Assembly: GCA_023460795.1 (NCBI GenBank)
Contig: JAEWPC010000050.1
Coordinates: 1-35,455 of the forward strand
Length of the DNA: 35,455 nucleotides
Direction of reading: 5' to 3'
Source of the DNA: Bacillota bacterium
Lineage (GTDB): Bacteria > Bacillota > Bacilli > Paenibacillales > Paenibacillaceae
In this document: piece by piece, positions 23,334 to 31,694 of the stretch
Position numbering within the stretch: position 1 is the stretch's first letter
How the letters are laid out: each line of letters begins with the position of its first letter
The notes under the pieces: generated by a model
What the model was told of the DNA's origin: nothing
Database searches by the model: none
The model's input: the letters and a program-made list of their open reading frames with translations, nothing else
Position numbers and translations under genes: made by a program

Positions 23334-24029
23334 ATGCACAACTATTCCGATAATAACGAAGCGCTTGTCATGGGCGGAGGCTATTCCGTCGAATCCCCAT
23401 ACATCGGCATAGCTACGGTTGACCGAGGTTATGTCTTCAGAAAACGGTTAGTAGACGTCGTTCTCGCTGCCGTCGGGATCGTGATCCTGTTGCCTGTATT
23501 CATCATTATCGCGGCAGTAATCAAGATATCGGAGCCCAAGGGCACCATTTTCTTCAAACAGACCAGAATCGGCAAAGACGGCAAACCGTTCAACATGTAT
23601 AAGTTCCGGTCCATGGTGGCGAACGCGGAGGAACTGCTGGCGGAGCTGCAGCATCGGAACGAAATTGAAGGCGCCATGTTCAAGATGAAATCCGACCCGC
23701 GCGTAACGAAAATCGGGAAGCTGATCCGCAAGACGAGTCTGGATGAGCTGCCTCAATTGTGGAACGTGCTGAAAGGCGATATGAGCCTGGTCGGTCCGCG
23801 GCCAGGATTGCCCCGGGAAGTCGCTCAATATACGAGTCGCGACCGCCTTCGTCTGTTGGTGCCTCCCGGATGTACCGGTTTGTGGCAGGTGAGCGGCAGG
23901 AACGGTCTTACTTTTAAGCAAATGGTGGAAATGGATCTGGACTATATCAGCCGCAGAAGCCTGTTCTTCGATTTGCGGCTTATCCTAAGAACATTCGTCG
24001 TCATGGTATATCCGAAGGACGCCTATTGA
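23334..24029 (+). CDS. Undecaprenyl-phosphate sugar phosphotransferase (priming enzyme of EPS synthesis)
   Basis: 231 residues of the bacterial sugar transferase family (WbaP/EpsL C-terminal type). One membrane-inserted helix at ~38-63, KFRSM at 90-94, LDELPQLWN at 136-144 and SLVGPRP at 151-157, then GLWQVSGRN. It transfers a hexose-1-phosphate (often glucose or galactose) from UDP-sugar to undecaprenyl phosphate, starting each repeat unit on the inner membrane face. It is a short, single-domain form without the extra N-terminal membrane region. ATG at 23334 with AATGGAGG upstream. Confidence 0.94.
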   Translation: MHNYSDNNEALVMGGGYSVESPYIGIATVDRGYVFRKRLVDVVLAAVGIVILLPVFIIIAAVIKISEPKGTIFFKQTRIGKDGKPFNMYKFRSMVANAEELLAELQHRNEIEGAMFKMKSDPRVTKIGKLIRKTSLDELPQLWNVLKGDMSLVGPRPGLPREVAQYTSRDRLRLLVPPGCTGLWQVSGRNGLTFKQMVEMDLDYISRRSLFFDLRLILRTFVVMVYPKDAY

Positions 24030-24084
24030 GAGCGTGAACGCTCGGCAAGGCGATAACAGAACTGAAGAAAGAAGGTAATATCCG

Positions 24085-24813
24085 ATGGATCTTAGGAATA
24101 TGGCAGGCGTGGTCCGCAACAGGCTCGGAATGATCTTGACGGTCGTGATCATCTGCTGTCTTGCCGCTGGATTGTCCACCCAGTACCTGATCGAGCCGAA
24201 ATACGAGGCGTCGGTCAAAGTAATCGTGAATAAAACATCGGAATCCGGGATCACGTGGGATGACGTGTCGGTGAACGTGCAGCTGATCGGGACCTACCTG
24301 GAACTGGCCCATACCGAAGCCGTTATGGGGCAGGTTGCGGACGATCACCCGGAATTCGGCCTAAACAGCAACGAGCTGATCAACAAAGTAGAATTCGCCG
24401 CCGCCGACAAGACGCAGGTGATCACCATGACGGTGCGGGACACCTCCTATGAACGCGCGGCGAAGATCGTCAATGCGGCGGCTTCCGTGCTGCAGGCCAA
24501 GGCCGCGGAAATTATGAAGGAAGACAATCTTACGGTGCTCGATCAAGCGCCGCTTGATATTGATGCGGTACAGGTGTCGCCGAGCATGGCGCTGAACGTC
24601 GGAATTGCTTTCTTCCTGTCGCTGGTGGCTTCCGTCGCGCTGGCGTTCCTGCTGGAACACCTCGACGACACGATCAGAGACGAGGCGTTCGCGAAGAGCG
24701 TTCTCGGTCTTCCATCCTTGGCTGTAATCGGGCGTATCGAGCATTCGAACCATCCAGGAAAAACGACGGTAAGAAGGGCGAGTGATGGCGTCTATGCCAC
24801 GGCAAACCAGTAA
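24085..24813 (+). CDS. Wzz/YveK-type polysaccharide chain-length modulator
   Basis: 242 residues. Two membrane helices (~15-37 LGMILTVVIICCLAAGL, and ~173-195 LNVGIAFFLSLVASVALAFLL) flank an extracellular domain starting EPKYEASVKVIVNKT, the Wzz pattern. A C-terminal cytoplasmic tail follows the second helix. In Firmicutes this protein activates a separately encoded BY-kinase and sets polymer length. Its end overlaps the next gene by 29 bp, so the two are translated together, as in known CapA/CapB-type pairs. GAAAGAAGG precedes the ATG. Confidence 0.92.
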   Translation: MDLRNMAGVVRNRLGMILTVVIICCLAAGLSTQYLIEPKYEASVKVIVNKTSESGITWDDVSVNVQLIGTYLELAHTEAVMGQVADDHPEFGLNSNELINKVEFAAADKTQVITMTVRDTSYERAAKIVNAAASVLQAKAAEIMKEDNLTVLDQAPLDIDAVQVSPSMALNVGIAFFLSLVASVALAFLLEHLDDTIRDEAFAKSVLGLPSLAVIGRIEHSNHPGKTTVRRASDGVYATANQ

Positions 24814-25432
24814 GATTCCGCTTGTTACGATGACAACGCCGGGAATAACCGTATCCGAAGCTTTCCGCTCGTTGCGAACGAATACGCAATACACATTAGG
24901 CGGCAAAGAAAAGGCCATCATTGCCGTCACCTCGAGTATCCGTTCCGAAGGCAAATCAACGACGGCGCTTAACTTGGCAGCCGCTTATGCGCAAGAAGGC
25001 CGACACACCCTGCTCATTGACGCGAATCTCCGCAACCCGGTATTGCATTCCGTATTCGGGATCGCGAACCGGACGGGTTTAACCCAGGTGCTTGCGGAAG
25101 GGACTCCGGTCGAATCCTGCACCGTACCAAGCGGGATCGACGGGCTAACCTTGCTGACGTCCGGGCCGACGCCGTTCAACCCGTCCGAATTGCTGGCGTC
25201 GCGCCGGATGGACGAACTGCTGGAGGATTCCAGACGGTTGTATGACGCCGTCATTATCGACACGCCTTCTCTGCTTGATGTTACCGACTCCCAGCTTATT
25301 GCCTCGAAATGCGACGGCATTCTGCTTGTCATTCGCGCAGGCAAAGTCAAACAGTCGGCTGCCATCAAGGCCAAAGAGCTGCTCATGCGCGTGCAAGCCA
25401 ATGTTCTGGGCATTGTGATGAACGGGGCGTAA
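24785..25432 (+). CDS. CpsD/CapB-type BY-kinase-like ATPase lacking the Tyr tail
   Basis: 215 residues. Bacterial tyrosine kinase fold: EAFRSLRTN at 25-33, Walker A with EGKSTT (55-60), Walker A' LLIDANLRNP (76-85) and Walker B DAVIIDTP. Two departures from active BY-kinases are seen. The second Asp of the Walker A' DxD is Asn (D79-A-N81), and the protein ends at LGIVMNGA with no Tyr-rich autophosphorylation tail. It may therefore be an ATPase that controls polymer export without the usual phosphorylation cycle, or it may phosphorylate other proteins. ATG at 24785 has AGAAGGG 6 bp upstream; GTG at 24782 is an alternative. Confidence 0.88.
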   Translation: MASMPRQTSKIPLVTMTTPGITVSEAFRSLRTNTQYTLGGKEKAIIAVTSSIRSEGKSTTALNLAAAYAQEGRHTLLIDANLRNPVLHSVFGIANRTGLTQVLAEGTPVESCTVPSGIDGLTLLTSGPTPFNPSELLASRRMDELLEDSRRLYDAVIIDTPSLLDVTDSQLIASKCDGILLVIRAGKVKQSAAIKAKELLMRVQANVLGIVMNGA

Positions 25433-25476
25433 ACAGCTGACACGGAAGGCAGTTCAATGCGAAAGGAATGGATACC

Positions 25477-26421
25477 ATGGCTGTCTCGACTGCCGACCTA
25501 TCCGTATCGATTATTATCTGTACTTATGCCCGTGCGGATTTGCTAGGGACAACGTTGCTCTCATTGAGGCATGTAGAAGGAATCGGGCAAGCGGAAGTCA
25601 TCGTCGTCGACAATAACTCCCCGGATCATACTGCCGAAGTGGTAAGGGATTCGATAAACCGGCTGAGCGGAACTTCAGTCCAAATCCGGTACCTGTTCGA
25701 ACATAGACAAGGACTCTCCGCGGCAAGGAATGCGGGAATAGCCGCTTCGACCGGGGCGATTATAGCGTTCCTCGACGATGACGCGATTCCTTCGCCGCAG
25801 TGGCTGAATGCGATTCGTCAAACATTCGCCGAGGATGCCGAGTATGCGGCTGTCGGAGGAATTATCAGGCCCAATTTCGAGACGGATCGTCCGGAGTGGT
25901 TGATCAAGGAGCTGGAGCTGCCGTTCACCATCGTTGACCTAGGCAACCAGTCAAGGCAATACCCGGGCAGGCTCCATCCGTTCGGAGCGAATATGGCCAT
26001 GCGAAGATCGGTGCTGGACCGGCTCGGGCTGGTTTTCCCGGAAGAGCTGGGCCGGAAAGGCTCGTCCCTTCTATCCGGAGAAGAGACATGGGTATTTAAT
26101 CAGATGAGAAGAGCCGGCTTGAAGCTGCGCTATGCTCCTGGAATGGAAGTCACGCATTTCATTATGGCGGAACGGCTCAGCCCTGACTGGATTAAGCGGC
26201 GATACTACTACCAAGGCGTCTCCAACGCCATGGAAGCAAGAGGCGCGGCGCAGCGCACCCGGCTGGTCCTAACGATCGCGTTGAAAAGAATACACATCAC
26301 GTTCGGAGCGTTGACCTCGCGCAGCCCGGGCAGAAAGCTGCTCCATGTGTGCAGATCGGAGAGCATACGCGGTTCCATAGACGCCATCAGAAGCCGCCAT
26401 GCGACGCCTGTTTATGAATAG
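25477..26421 (+). CDS. Family 2 glycosyltransferase
   Basis: 314 residues. GT-A fold: VSIIICTYARADLL, VIVVDNNSPDHT at ~41-52, HRQGLSAARNAGI, and the metal-binding FLDDDAIP (D100-D102), followed by FGANMAMRR and GEETWVFNQM. It should add the next sugar to the lipid-linked repeat unit on the cytosolic side; sugar unknown. GAAAGGA lies 9 bp before the ATG at 25477; an ATG at 25468 has no spacing. Its end overlaps the polymerase start by 23 bp. Confidence 0.92.
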   Translation: MAVSTADLSVSIIICTYARADLLGTTLLSLRHVEGIGQAEVIVVDNNSPDHTAEVVRDSINRLSGTSVQIRYLFEHRQGLSAARNAGIAASTGAIIAFLDDDAIPSPQWLNAIRQTFAEDAEYAAVGGIIRPNFETDRPEWLIKELELPFTIVDLGNQSRQYPGRLHPFGANMAMRRSVLDRLGLVFPEELGRKGSSLLSGEETWVFNQMRRAGLKLRYAPGMEVTHFIMAERLSPDWIKRRYYYQGVSNAMEARGAAQRTRLVLTIALKRIHITFGALTSRSPGRKLLHVCRSESIRGSIDAIRSRHATPVYE

Positions 26422-27766
26422 GCTTGCGCTCGGCGGATTCGGAAGGGCGAATGGGGCGGCAGCGATATTATATGCGCTCGTCGCCGCGGCGATCGGCATC
26501 TCGATCACCTATGAGCCTCTCTTCGCTGCCATAGCCGTCATAGGTACAGCGGTGTTGCTGTTATCCGTGCTGTCTCCGGAGAGAATCAGTTATGTATTCC
26601 TTGTGTTGGCCGCGATTTCGATCCAGTACCTTAATGAAGCCGAAGTCATGGGGATGGATCTGCTCTCCCTTCATAAACTAGGCATTCTGTTGTTGTTCAT
26701 TCCTGCCGCTATGCGGTATGGGATCAACGTCAAGCATACGGTGCCGGTAGTTGCGTTCGCAGTCATGCTGGGGTCCACCTACTTTTTGGCGGATATGCCT
26801 CCCGTACTCGGAACCATCGATCCGATCATCGCCTTCATCGGGTTATCCTCGCCGTTCATGCTGCTGGTCGTTCGTTGGCCTAAGCATGTGGCAGCCATGC
26901 AAGTCAACATCATATGTCTGCTGCCGCTCGTAAGCGTAGTGGTCGGTATCCTGTTGGAGATTGGCGGGATCCACAGCCTCTTCGACCGTGAATTCACGGG
27001 CGCGATAAGACTGGCGGGCGCCAACATCCCTCCCCACCTTGCGTTCCTTGCGTTCATGGCGTTCATGGTATCGATTATCGAAGCGAAGCGCCGGCCCGAT
27101 AAGCTCGTGTATTACTACATGATGATGTCGGTCAACTTCCTGATCCTTCTGCTGACCGGAACAAGGGGTGCGCTCGTCTCGGCGATTCTGATGATTTTTA
27201 TTTACGTGTACGACCTGTCGAAGCAATTCCTGAAAGGAAAGACGGCGCTCATCATCCCGCTGTTCGGATTCGCCGTCGTGTTGGCAACCTCCGTGTGGCT
27301 GCAGCTTGATAACCTCAAAAAACGGTCGTTCGAGCATTCGACCGAAGCCGGAGTCGATCTATCCGGCCGGCTTGAAGCCTGGGATTTCTTCCTCAAAGGA
27401 GCAGAAGCTTCTCCTTGGTTCGGCAAAGGTCTCGGCGCGGCACTTGTGGCTAACGACGGCAGCCTCTTCGAGGGATTCGTCGTGCCGCATAACGAATATA
27501 TCCGGTTCTATTACGACGGAGGCATCATAGGCGCGGTTCTTCTGTTCGCTTCGATCCTTTATCTGTTCCGCAAAGTGTATCGAGCAAGCGCGAAAGAATT
27601 GCGGTTATATGTGGCTGCGTTGATGATCGGATTCCTAATCTACTCGATTTCCGACAATACTTTATCGACCCTGCAATTCATTCTCCCATTCTGCATTTAT
27701 CTCAATGCATCCAGCATCTTGCCGGGACACGATATGGAAAAGTCAGCGAAGGAGGAAAACCGGTGA
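26399..27766 (+). CDS. O-antigen ligase/polymerase family membrane protein (Wzy-like)
   Basis: 455 residues with about ten or more membrane helices. The Wzy_C/O-antigen ligase signature is visible: LLLTGTRGALVS, LSGRLEAWDFFLKGAEASPW, FGKGLGAAL, and VPHNEYIRFYYDGGIIG. In Gram-positive EPS clusters this family polymerises repeat units outside the membrane. ATG at 26399 overlaps the GT2 gene; the in-frame ATG at 26414 is possible. Its stop overlaps the mini-ORF preceding wzx. Confidence 0.92.
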   Translation: MRRLFMNRLALGGFGRANGAAAILYALVAAAIGISITYEPLFAAIAVIGTAVLLLSVLSPERISYVFLVLAAISIQYLNEAEVMGMDLLSLHKLGILLLFIPAAMRYGINVKHTVPVVAFAVMLGSTYFLADMPPVLGTIDPIIAFIGLSSPFMLLVVRWPKHVAAMQVNIICLLPLVSVVVGILLEIGGIHSLFDREFTGAIRLAGANIPPHLAFLAFMAFMVSIIEAKRRPDKLVYYYMMMSVNFLILLLTGTRGALVSAILMIFIYVYDLSKQFLKGKTALIIPLFGFAVVLATSVWLQLDNLKKRSFEHSTEAGVDLSGRLEAWDFFLKGAEASPWFGKGLGAALVANDGSLFEGFVVPHNEYIRFYYDGGIIGAVLLFASILYLFRKVYRASAKELRLYVAALMIGFLIYSISDNTLSTLQFILPFCIYLNASSILPGHDMEKSAKEENR

Positions 27767-27804
27767 GTATAACATTCGCGAGCCGCATGCGGCATCATGG
27801 CTAG
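27763..27804 (+). CDS. 13-codon mini-ORF overlapping the wzx start
   Basis: GTG at 27763, 4-7 bp after a strong AAGGAGG, encodes MSITFASRMRHHG and stops at TAG 27802-27804, just past the wzx ATG (27797). It overlaps the wzy stop as well. Probably a translational coupling leader for wzx; it could also be a remnant of a shifted wzx start. Confidence 0.4.
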   Translation: MSITFASRMRHHG

Positions 27805-29167
27805 CTCCAGCACGGATGCAGCCGTGAGCGCCGGGTTGCCTCCGCGCGCAAAGGTACATCGCAAAGGGCTGCTCGGGCAAACGGTAAAGACGATGGCCTT
27901 CAGCATGGCCATCCTCGCCATCAACATGTTAACCGGCATGGTGACTGCCCGACTCCTGGGTCCCGAAGGGAGAGGGATCCAGACGGCCCTTATTCTCTTG
28001 CCCCAGTTCCTTCCCTTTGCTTGTACCATCGGGATTCACGCCGCATTACTGTACCATATGAAGAAAAATCCGGAGCGTGAAGCGGAGCTGTACTATGCTT
28101 CGCTGTGGCTAACTCTATGCGCCGGAGCGGTATGCGTGATAGCGGGGTTATTCCTGATTCCGGCTTGGCTGGGAGAGGACACGGCGTCAGTCGTTCCTAC
28201 TGCCCAATGGCTTATGGCAACCACGCCGTTCATGCTGCTCTTCTTCATGCATAACGCCCTGTTTCGCGGCAGGGAAGAATTCAACATGTTCAATCGGATG
28301 AGATATCTCGTCCCTCTGCTAACGTTGGTGGCGCTGCTGCTGCTAGCCATGTTGGATAGAATGACGCCGACGACGTCAGCTATCGCTTACCTCGTGCCGT
28401 ACGTACCGGTAACGATATACGCGATGATCCGAGCGATCCGGCTCTACCGTCCCCGCTTCTCCGGCATGATCTCGACCTTCAAGAAGGTTCTGTCCTACGG
28501 ATTCGGGGCTTACGGCATCGATCTGCTCGGAAACTTGATCCTATATATGGATCAGATCATCCTCGTCAACCTTCTGGCGCCCGGTCCGCTCGGTCTGTAT
28601 GTGGTTGCGGTAAGTCTCTCGCGGGTACTCGCCATTTTCTCTTCCTCGATCATTATGGTTCTATCCCCAAAAGCGTCAAGCCTTCCGGCTAAGGATGCGG
28701 CCCTCCTGACGTTGCGGATATTCAAGCTGAGCCTGTTGGGAGCCATCGCGTGCACCATCTTATTCGTTATCGCCGCCCCTATTATGCTTCAGCTTCTTTA
28801 CGGCGATCGATTCGTAGAATCGGCGAACGTCTTCCGTTTGCTTGTATTCGAGGTCGTTATAAGCGGCGCGGCTCTCGTACTGGCACAAGCTTTCATGGCG
28901 ATCGGCAAACCTTTCGTCGTAACGGTATCGCAGGCGATCGGCGTACTGCTGGTCATCCCTCTTATGTATTTCCTGGTGCCGGAGTATGGCGTGATCGGGG
29001 CCGGATGGGCGCTGCTGCTGCCGTCTATGATCAGGCTGCTCTATGTCGTAATCGTATTCGAGTGGAGGTTCCGCCTCGGTCTGCGGTCGCTAATCCCCGG
29101 CCCAGATGATGTTAGGTGGATAACAAGCATGTTACGAGACCGAAAAGCCTCGCGCAAGGAGGGGTAG
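27797..29167 (+). CDS. Polysaccharide flippase (Wzx/MATE-like)
   Basis: 456 residues, about 12-14 membrane helices, polysaccharide biosynthesis protein family: QTVKTMAFSMAILAINMLTG, ARLLGPEGRGIQTA, and FGAYGIDLLGNLILYMDQII are typical. It should move the undecaprenyl-linked repeat unit across the membrane, between the cytosolic glycosyltransferases and Wzy. ATG at 27797 lacks its own good ribosome site; AAGGAGG at 27749-27755 serves the overlapping mini-ORF, so reinitiation is likely. Ends 14 bp before the GT26 gene. Confidence 0.92.
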   Translation: MASSSTDAAVSAGLPPRAKVHRKGLLGQTVKTMAFSMAILAINMLTGMVTARLLGPEGRGIQTALILLPQFLPFACTIGIHAALLYHMKKNPEREAELYYASLWLTLCAGAVCVIAGLFLIPAWLGEDTASVVPTAQWLMATTPFMLLFFMHNALFRGREEFNMFNRMRYLVPLLTLVALLLLAMLDRMTPTTSAIAYLVPYVPVTIYAMIRAIRLYRPRFSGMISTFKKVLSYGFGAYGIDLLGNLILYMDQIILVNLLAPGPLGLYVVAVSLSRVLAIFSSSIIMVLSPKASSLPAKDAALLTLRIFKLSLLGAIACTILFVIAAPIMLQLLYGDRFVESANVFRLLVFEVVISGAALVLAQAFMAIGKPFVVTVSQAIGVLLVIPLMYFLVPEYGVIGAGWALLLPSMIRLLYVVIVFEWRFRLGLRSLIPGPDDVRWITSMLRDRKASRKEG

Positions 29168-29181
29168 AGGAGGAACGGAGA

Positions 29182-29973
29182 ATGAGTATCGTTGCGGAAG
29201 AACGCGTGAGTACGACAGTCGGAGGACCGTCGGCTACGGGACTGTCGAAGGGAAGCATAGGGAATATCTCCGTTTCCCTCGTCAATCGGACGGAGGCGCT
29301 TAACGAGTTGTGGAGCCGGATGGAGGAGAACAAGAAATCGCGTCTCTTTTTTGTCAACGCGCATTGCTATAACCTATCGCAGAAGGACCGGCGGTACGAG
29401 GATTGTCTCGAACAGGCGGAAATCGTCCTGAACGACGGGATCGGTATACAGCTCGGCGCGAAAGTATTCGGCATTCGCTTCGAAGAAAACTTGAACGGAA
29501 CGGATTTCTCTCCGATTCTCCTCACGGAATCGAGGGATCGCGGGTTGACGGTCTTTCTTCTGGGCGCGAAGCCCGGTATTGCCGAGCGTGCGGCAGCCAA
29601 TCTGAAAGACTCGATCCAAGGATTGTCGATCGTCGGTACGCATCATGGTTACTTCGAAGACTCCGCAGCCATGGTACGCATGATCAATGCGGCAGATCCG
29701 GACATCTTGATCGTAGGTATGGGAGTCCCGCAACAGGAAAAATGGATCACCGAGCATTTCGACGCCCTCAACGCCCGCATCGTTGCCGGCGTAGGTGCTT
29801 TCATCGATTTTGCGGCGGGACGCGTAAGCAGAGCTCCGCGGTGGATGAGAATCTGCAGAATGGAATGGATGTATAGGCTGATGCTCGAACCCGGACGGAT
29901 GTGGCGCCGGTATCTAGTAGGCAATTTCAAATTCTTCTACTATATCATCCGCAACAAATGGCAGGCAGGATAA
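29182..29973 (+). CDS. WecG/TagA/CpsF family (GT26) glycosyltransferase
   Basis: 263 residues. Motifs: FFVNAHCYNLSQ, LNDGIGIQLGAKVFG (83-97), ENLNGTDFSP, FLLGAKPGIAERA, HHGYF, and VGMGVPQQEKWI, ending with the membrane-associating basic tail RAPRWMRICRMEWMYRLM. GT26 enzymes add N-acetylmannosamine or related sugars to lipid-linked GlcNAc, or glucose in CpsF-like members. Donor here unknown. A long frame reaches upstream into wzx, but GAGGAGGAACGGAGA before the ATG at 29182 fixes the start. Confidence 0.92.
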   Translation: MSIVAEERVSTTVGGPSATGLSKGSIGNISVSLVNRTEALNELWSRMEENKKSRLFFVNAHCYNLSQKDRRYEDCLEQAEIVLNDGIGIQLGAKVFGIRFEENLNGTDFSPILLTESRDRGLTVFLLGAKPGIAERAAANLKDSIQGLSIVGTHHGYFEDSAAMVRMINAADPDILIVGMGVPQQEKWITEHFDALNARIVAGVGAFIDFAAGRVSRAPRWMRICRMEWMYRLMLEPGRMWRRYLVGNFKFFYYIIRNKWQAG

Positions 29974-29993
29974 GAAAGAAGGGAGGTTACGTG

Positions 29994-30638
29994 ATGTCCA
30001 GATGGGTAGGTCGCGTCCATAATGGAATTCGCAGAATAAAGAACAAGCTCTATACAGGGTTGTGGTATCGGCACCTATTCTACCGAATAGGTCCCCGTTC
30101 CAGCATCAGCCCGCCGTTTTATACGGAAAATCCAGACTTCGTCCAACTTGGCGAAAAGGTGTACATCGGGCCTAATTGCCGGATTGAAGCCTATCCATCT
30201 CAGCCGAACGCAAGTAGCAAGCAACCGATGCTGATCATAGGAAACCGCGTGACGATGGAGGGCGGAGTGCTCATTTCCTGCGGGGAATCCCTCGTCATCG
30301 AGGATGATGTCTTGATCGCCGGACGGTGCTACATCAGCGACAATAACCACAGCTTTGATCCTCTTGGCTTACCCTATCGGGAGCAGGAGGCGGATATGAA
30401 GCCCACGCGGATCGGCGCCGGGGTATGGCTTGGGCAGAACGTATGTATCTTAGCAGGCTCCGACATCGGAGAGCGCTCGGTCATCGGTGCCGGGAGCGTC
30501 GTCAGGGGACGTATCCCTCCCTATAGCGTGGCGGTTGGTTCCCCCGCGCGGGTGGTCAAGCGTTACAGTTTCGAAACGAAAACCTGGGTTAAGGCGGACG
30601 AGGCGGAGACTGCCATGTTAAGGCGAGTACAAGGGTAA
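29994..30638 (+). CDS. Left-handed beta-helix acyltransferase (O-acetyltransferase)
   Basis: 214 residues. Hexapeptide repeats are seen around GEKVYIGPNCRIEAY, MEGGVLISCG, DDVLIAGRCYISDNNHSFDP, and RIGAGVWLGQNVCILAGSDI, GERSVIGAGSVVRGRIPPYS, AVGSPARVVKRY. This is the WcaF/Maa type that moves acetyl from acetyl-CoA to a sugar hydroxyl. GGGAGG lies 7 bp before the ATG. It probably decorates the EPS repeat unit; acceptor unknown. Confidence 0.9.
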   Translation: MSRWVGRVHNGIRRIKNKLYTGLWYRHLFYRIGPRSSISPPFYTENPDFVQLGEKVYIGPNCRIEAYPSQPNASSKQPMLIIGNRVTMEGGVLISCGESLVIEDDVLIAGRCYISDNNHSFDPLGLPYREQEADMKPTRIGAGVWLGQNVCILAGSDIGERSVIGAGSVVRGRIPPYSVAVGSPARVVKRYSFETKTWVKADEAETAMLRRVQG

Positions 30639-30681
30639 TCACATTCGGGTGGCGCGTAAATCCGAGGAGGGCGCGTTGTGA

Positions 30682-31218
30682 ATGGACATGATAGAGTCCG
30701 TCAAAGAATTCATCTGGGACATACTGGTCAATAATATTGCTGCTTCCAGTCTTCTGCCCAATCGAATCAGGGCGATTCTGTACAGGTGGCTTGGCATTCA
30801 AACGATGACGAATATCATCCGGTCAAGGTGCAGTTTCAGAGGCCCCCATATTAAGATCGGCCATGGTACGTTTATCAATTATTGTTGCACGATTGAAAAT
30901 CATGTAGAGATCGGCAACAACTGCAAGATCGCGTTCGACGTTATATTCTGTACATCGACTCATAAGATCGGACCCCATGAGATGAGAGGCGGCGAGTCTA
31001 TCTATAAGCCGATTAAAGTCGGCGACGGTTGCTGGATCGGAGCTAGAGTAACCGTGCTGCCCGGGGTAACGATCGGTGACGGATGCATCATCGCAGCCGG
31101 AGCCGTCGTGAACTCGGATTGCGAGGCGGATGGGCTGTACGCCGGCGTACCTGCGAGAAGAGTCAAGGAGCTGTCTACGCAGAACGAACCCGTCCTCAGC
31201 GGAATAACGCTAACCTAA
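30682..31218 (+). CDS. Second left-handed beta-helix acyltransferase
   Basis: 178 residues. Hexapeptide pattern at IKIGHGTFINYCCTIENHVE, IGNNCKIAFDVIFCTSTHKIG, VGDGCWIGARVTVLPGVTIG, DGCIIAAGAVVNSD and YAGVPARRVKEL. The catalytic-type His is in TSTHKIG. It has an N-terminal helix pair (ESVKEFIWDILVNN) common in this group. Last gene of the EPS operon; AGGAGG lies 11 bp before the ATG, and a terminator follows. Two acyltransferases in one operon suggest a doubly substituted polymer. Confidence 0.9.
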   Translation: MDMIESVKEFIWDILVNNIAASSLLPNRIRAILYRWLGIQTMTNIIRSRCSFRGPHIKIGHGTFINYCCTIENHVEIGNNCKIAFDVIFCTSTHKIGPHEMRGGESIYKPIKVGDGCWIGARVTVLPGVTIGDGCIIAAGAVVNSDCEADGLYAGVPARRVKELSTQNEPVLSGITLT

Positions 31219-31221
31219 GAA

Positions 31222-31254
31222 CTCTGACCCCATGGGTCAGAGCTCTATATTTAT
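31222..31254 (+). terminator. Terminator of the EPS operon
   Basis: 9-bp arms CTCTGACCC (31222-31230) and GGGTCAGAG (31234-31242), then CTCTATATTTATT. Confidence 0.75.
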
Positions 31255-31269
31255 TCATTATAGAATTTA

Positions 31270-31574
31270 TATAATTTTCAAGGTGGAATGGAGAGCGAAT
31301 AAAAGCAGAACGATAGTTATTTTTTCGGAGACTCCATGGTAGACAAATGAAATGCAAATCGTTGTTATTTGAACAGTAGAAGCGTCGGGTCAGCGTGGTT
31401 TGTTCTGGTAACTCCGAGCAGAATGCATGCTTGAGCGGGAATAAGTCGGTTTGGGCGACCAACTCCGAACTACCGATCGCCGCTCGTGGAAGCCTATCGC
31501 TTAAGATATCTGCTATTGGTTTATTGGCCGGAATTGCATAGATCGCCTAATGGCCGCCGCTCGGCGGCCTTTTT
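31270..31574 (+). ncRNA. Possible structured leader or small RNA before the GH26/GH140-like gene
   Basis: The 476-bp gap 31219-31694 has no credible ORF. A perfect TATAAT lies at 31270-31275 (no clear -35). GAGCGG (31433-31438) can pair with CCGCTC at 31480-31485, enclosing a second stem TCGGT/ACCGA (31446-31450, 31472-31476). The same CCGCTC recurs at 31557-31562 inside the strong terminator, allowing mutually exclusive pairing as in attenuators. No known riboswitch consensus was recognised. Confidence 0.35.
31552..31574 (+). terminator. Strong terminator upstream of the GH26/GH140-like gene
   Basis: GGCCGCC (31552-31558), GCTC loop, GGCGGCC (31563-31569), then TTTTT. It lies 121 bp before the start codon, not after a gene, so it ends a non-coding transcript or acts as an attenuator. 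Confidence 0.85.
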
Positions 31575-31694
31575 CATTCGGTTTCGTTCTCTTTTCTATT
31601 AAATATTATCGCTAGTTCGTTAGTTATTAGGGGCACATTATCGATGCCCTGCATACTATATACAATACGATTTCCAGGAGGTGGCATAGAAGGG

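Noticed and set aside
31380..31500. Possible c-di-GMP riboswitch, suggested by the PilZ context
   Set aside because: Neither the GEMM-I core (GGGCAAACC and GACGCAAAGCC-like parts) nor the class II layout could be found.
31644..31694. Upstream ATG that would extend the GH26/GH140-like protein by 17 residues
   Set aside because: The extension is not hydrophobic, would put AGGAGG inside the coding region, and gives no signal peptide.
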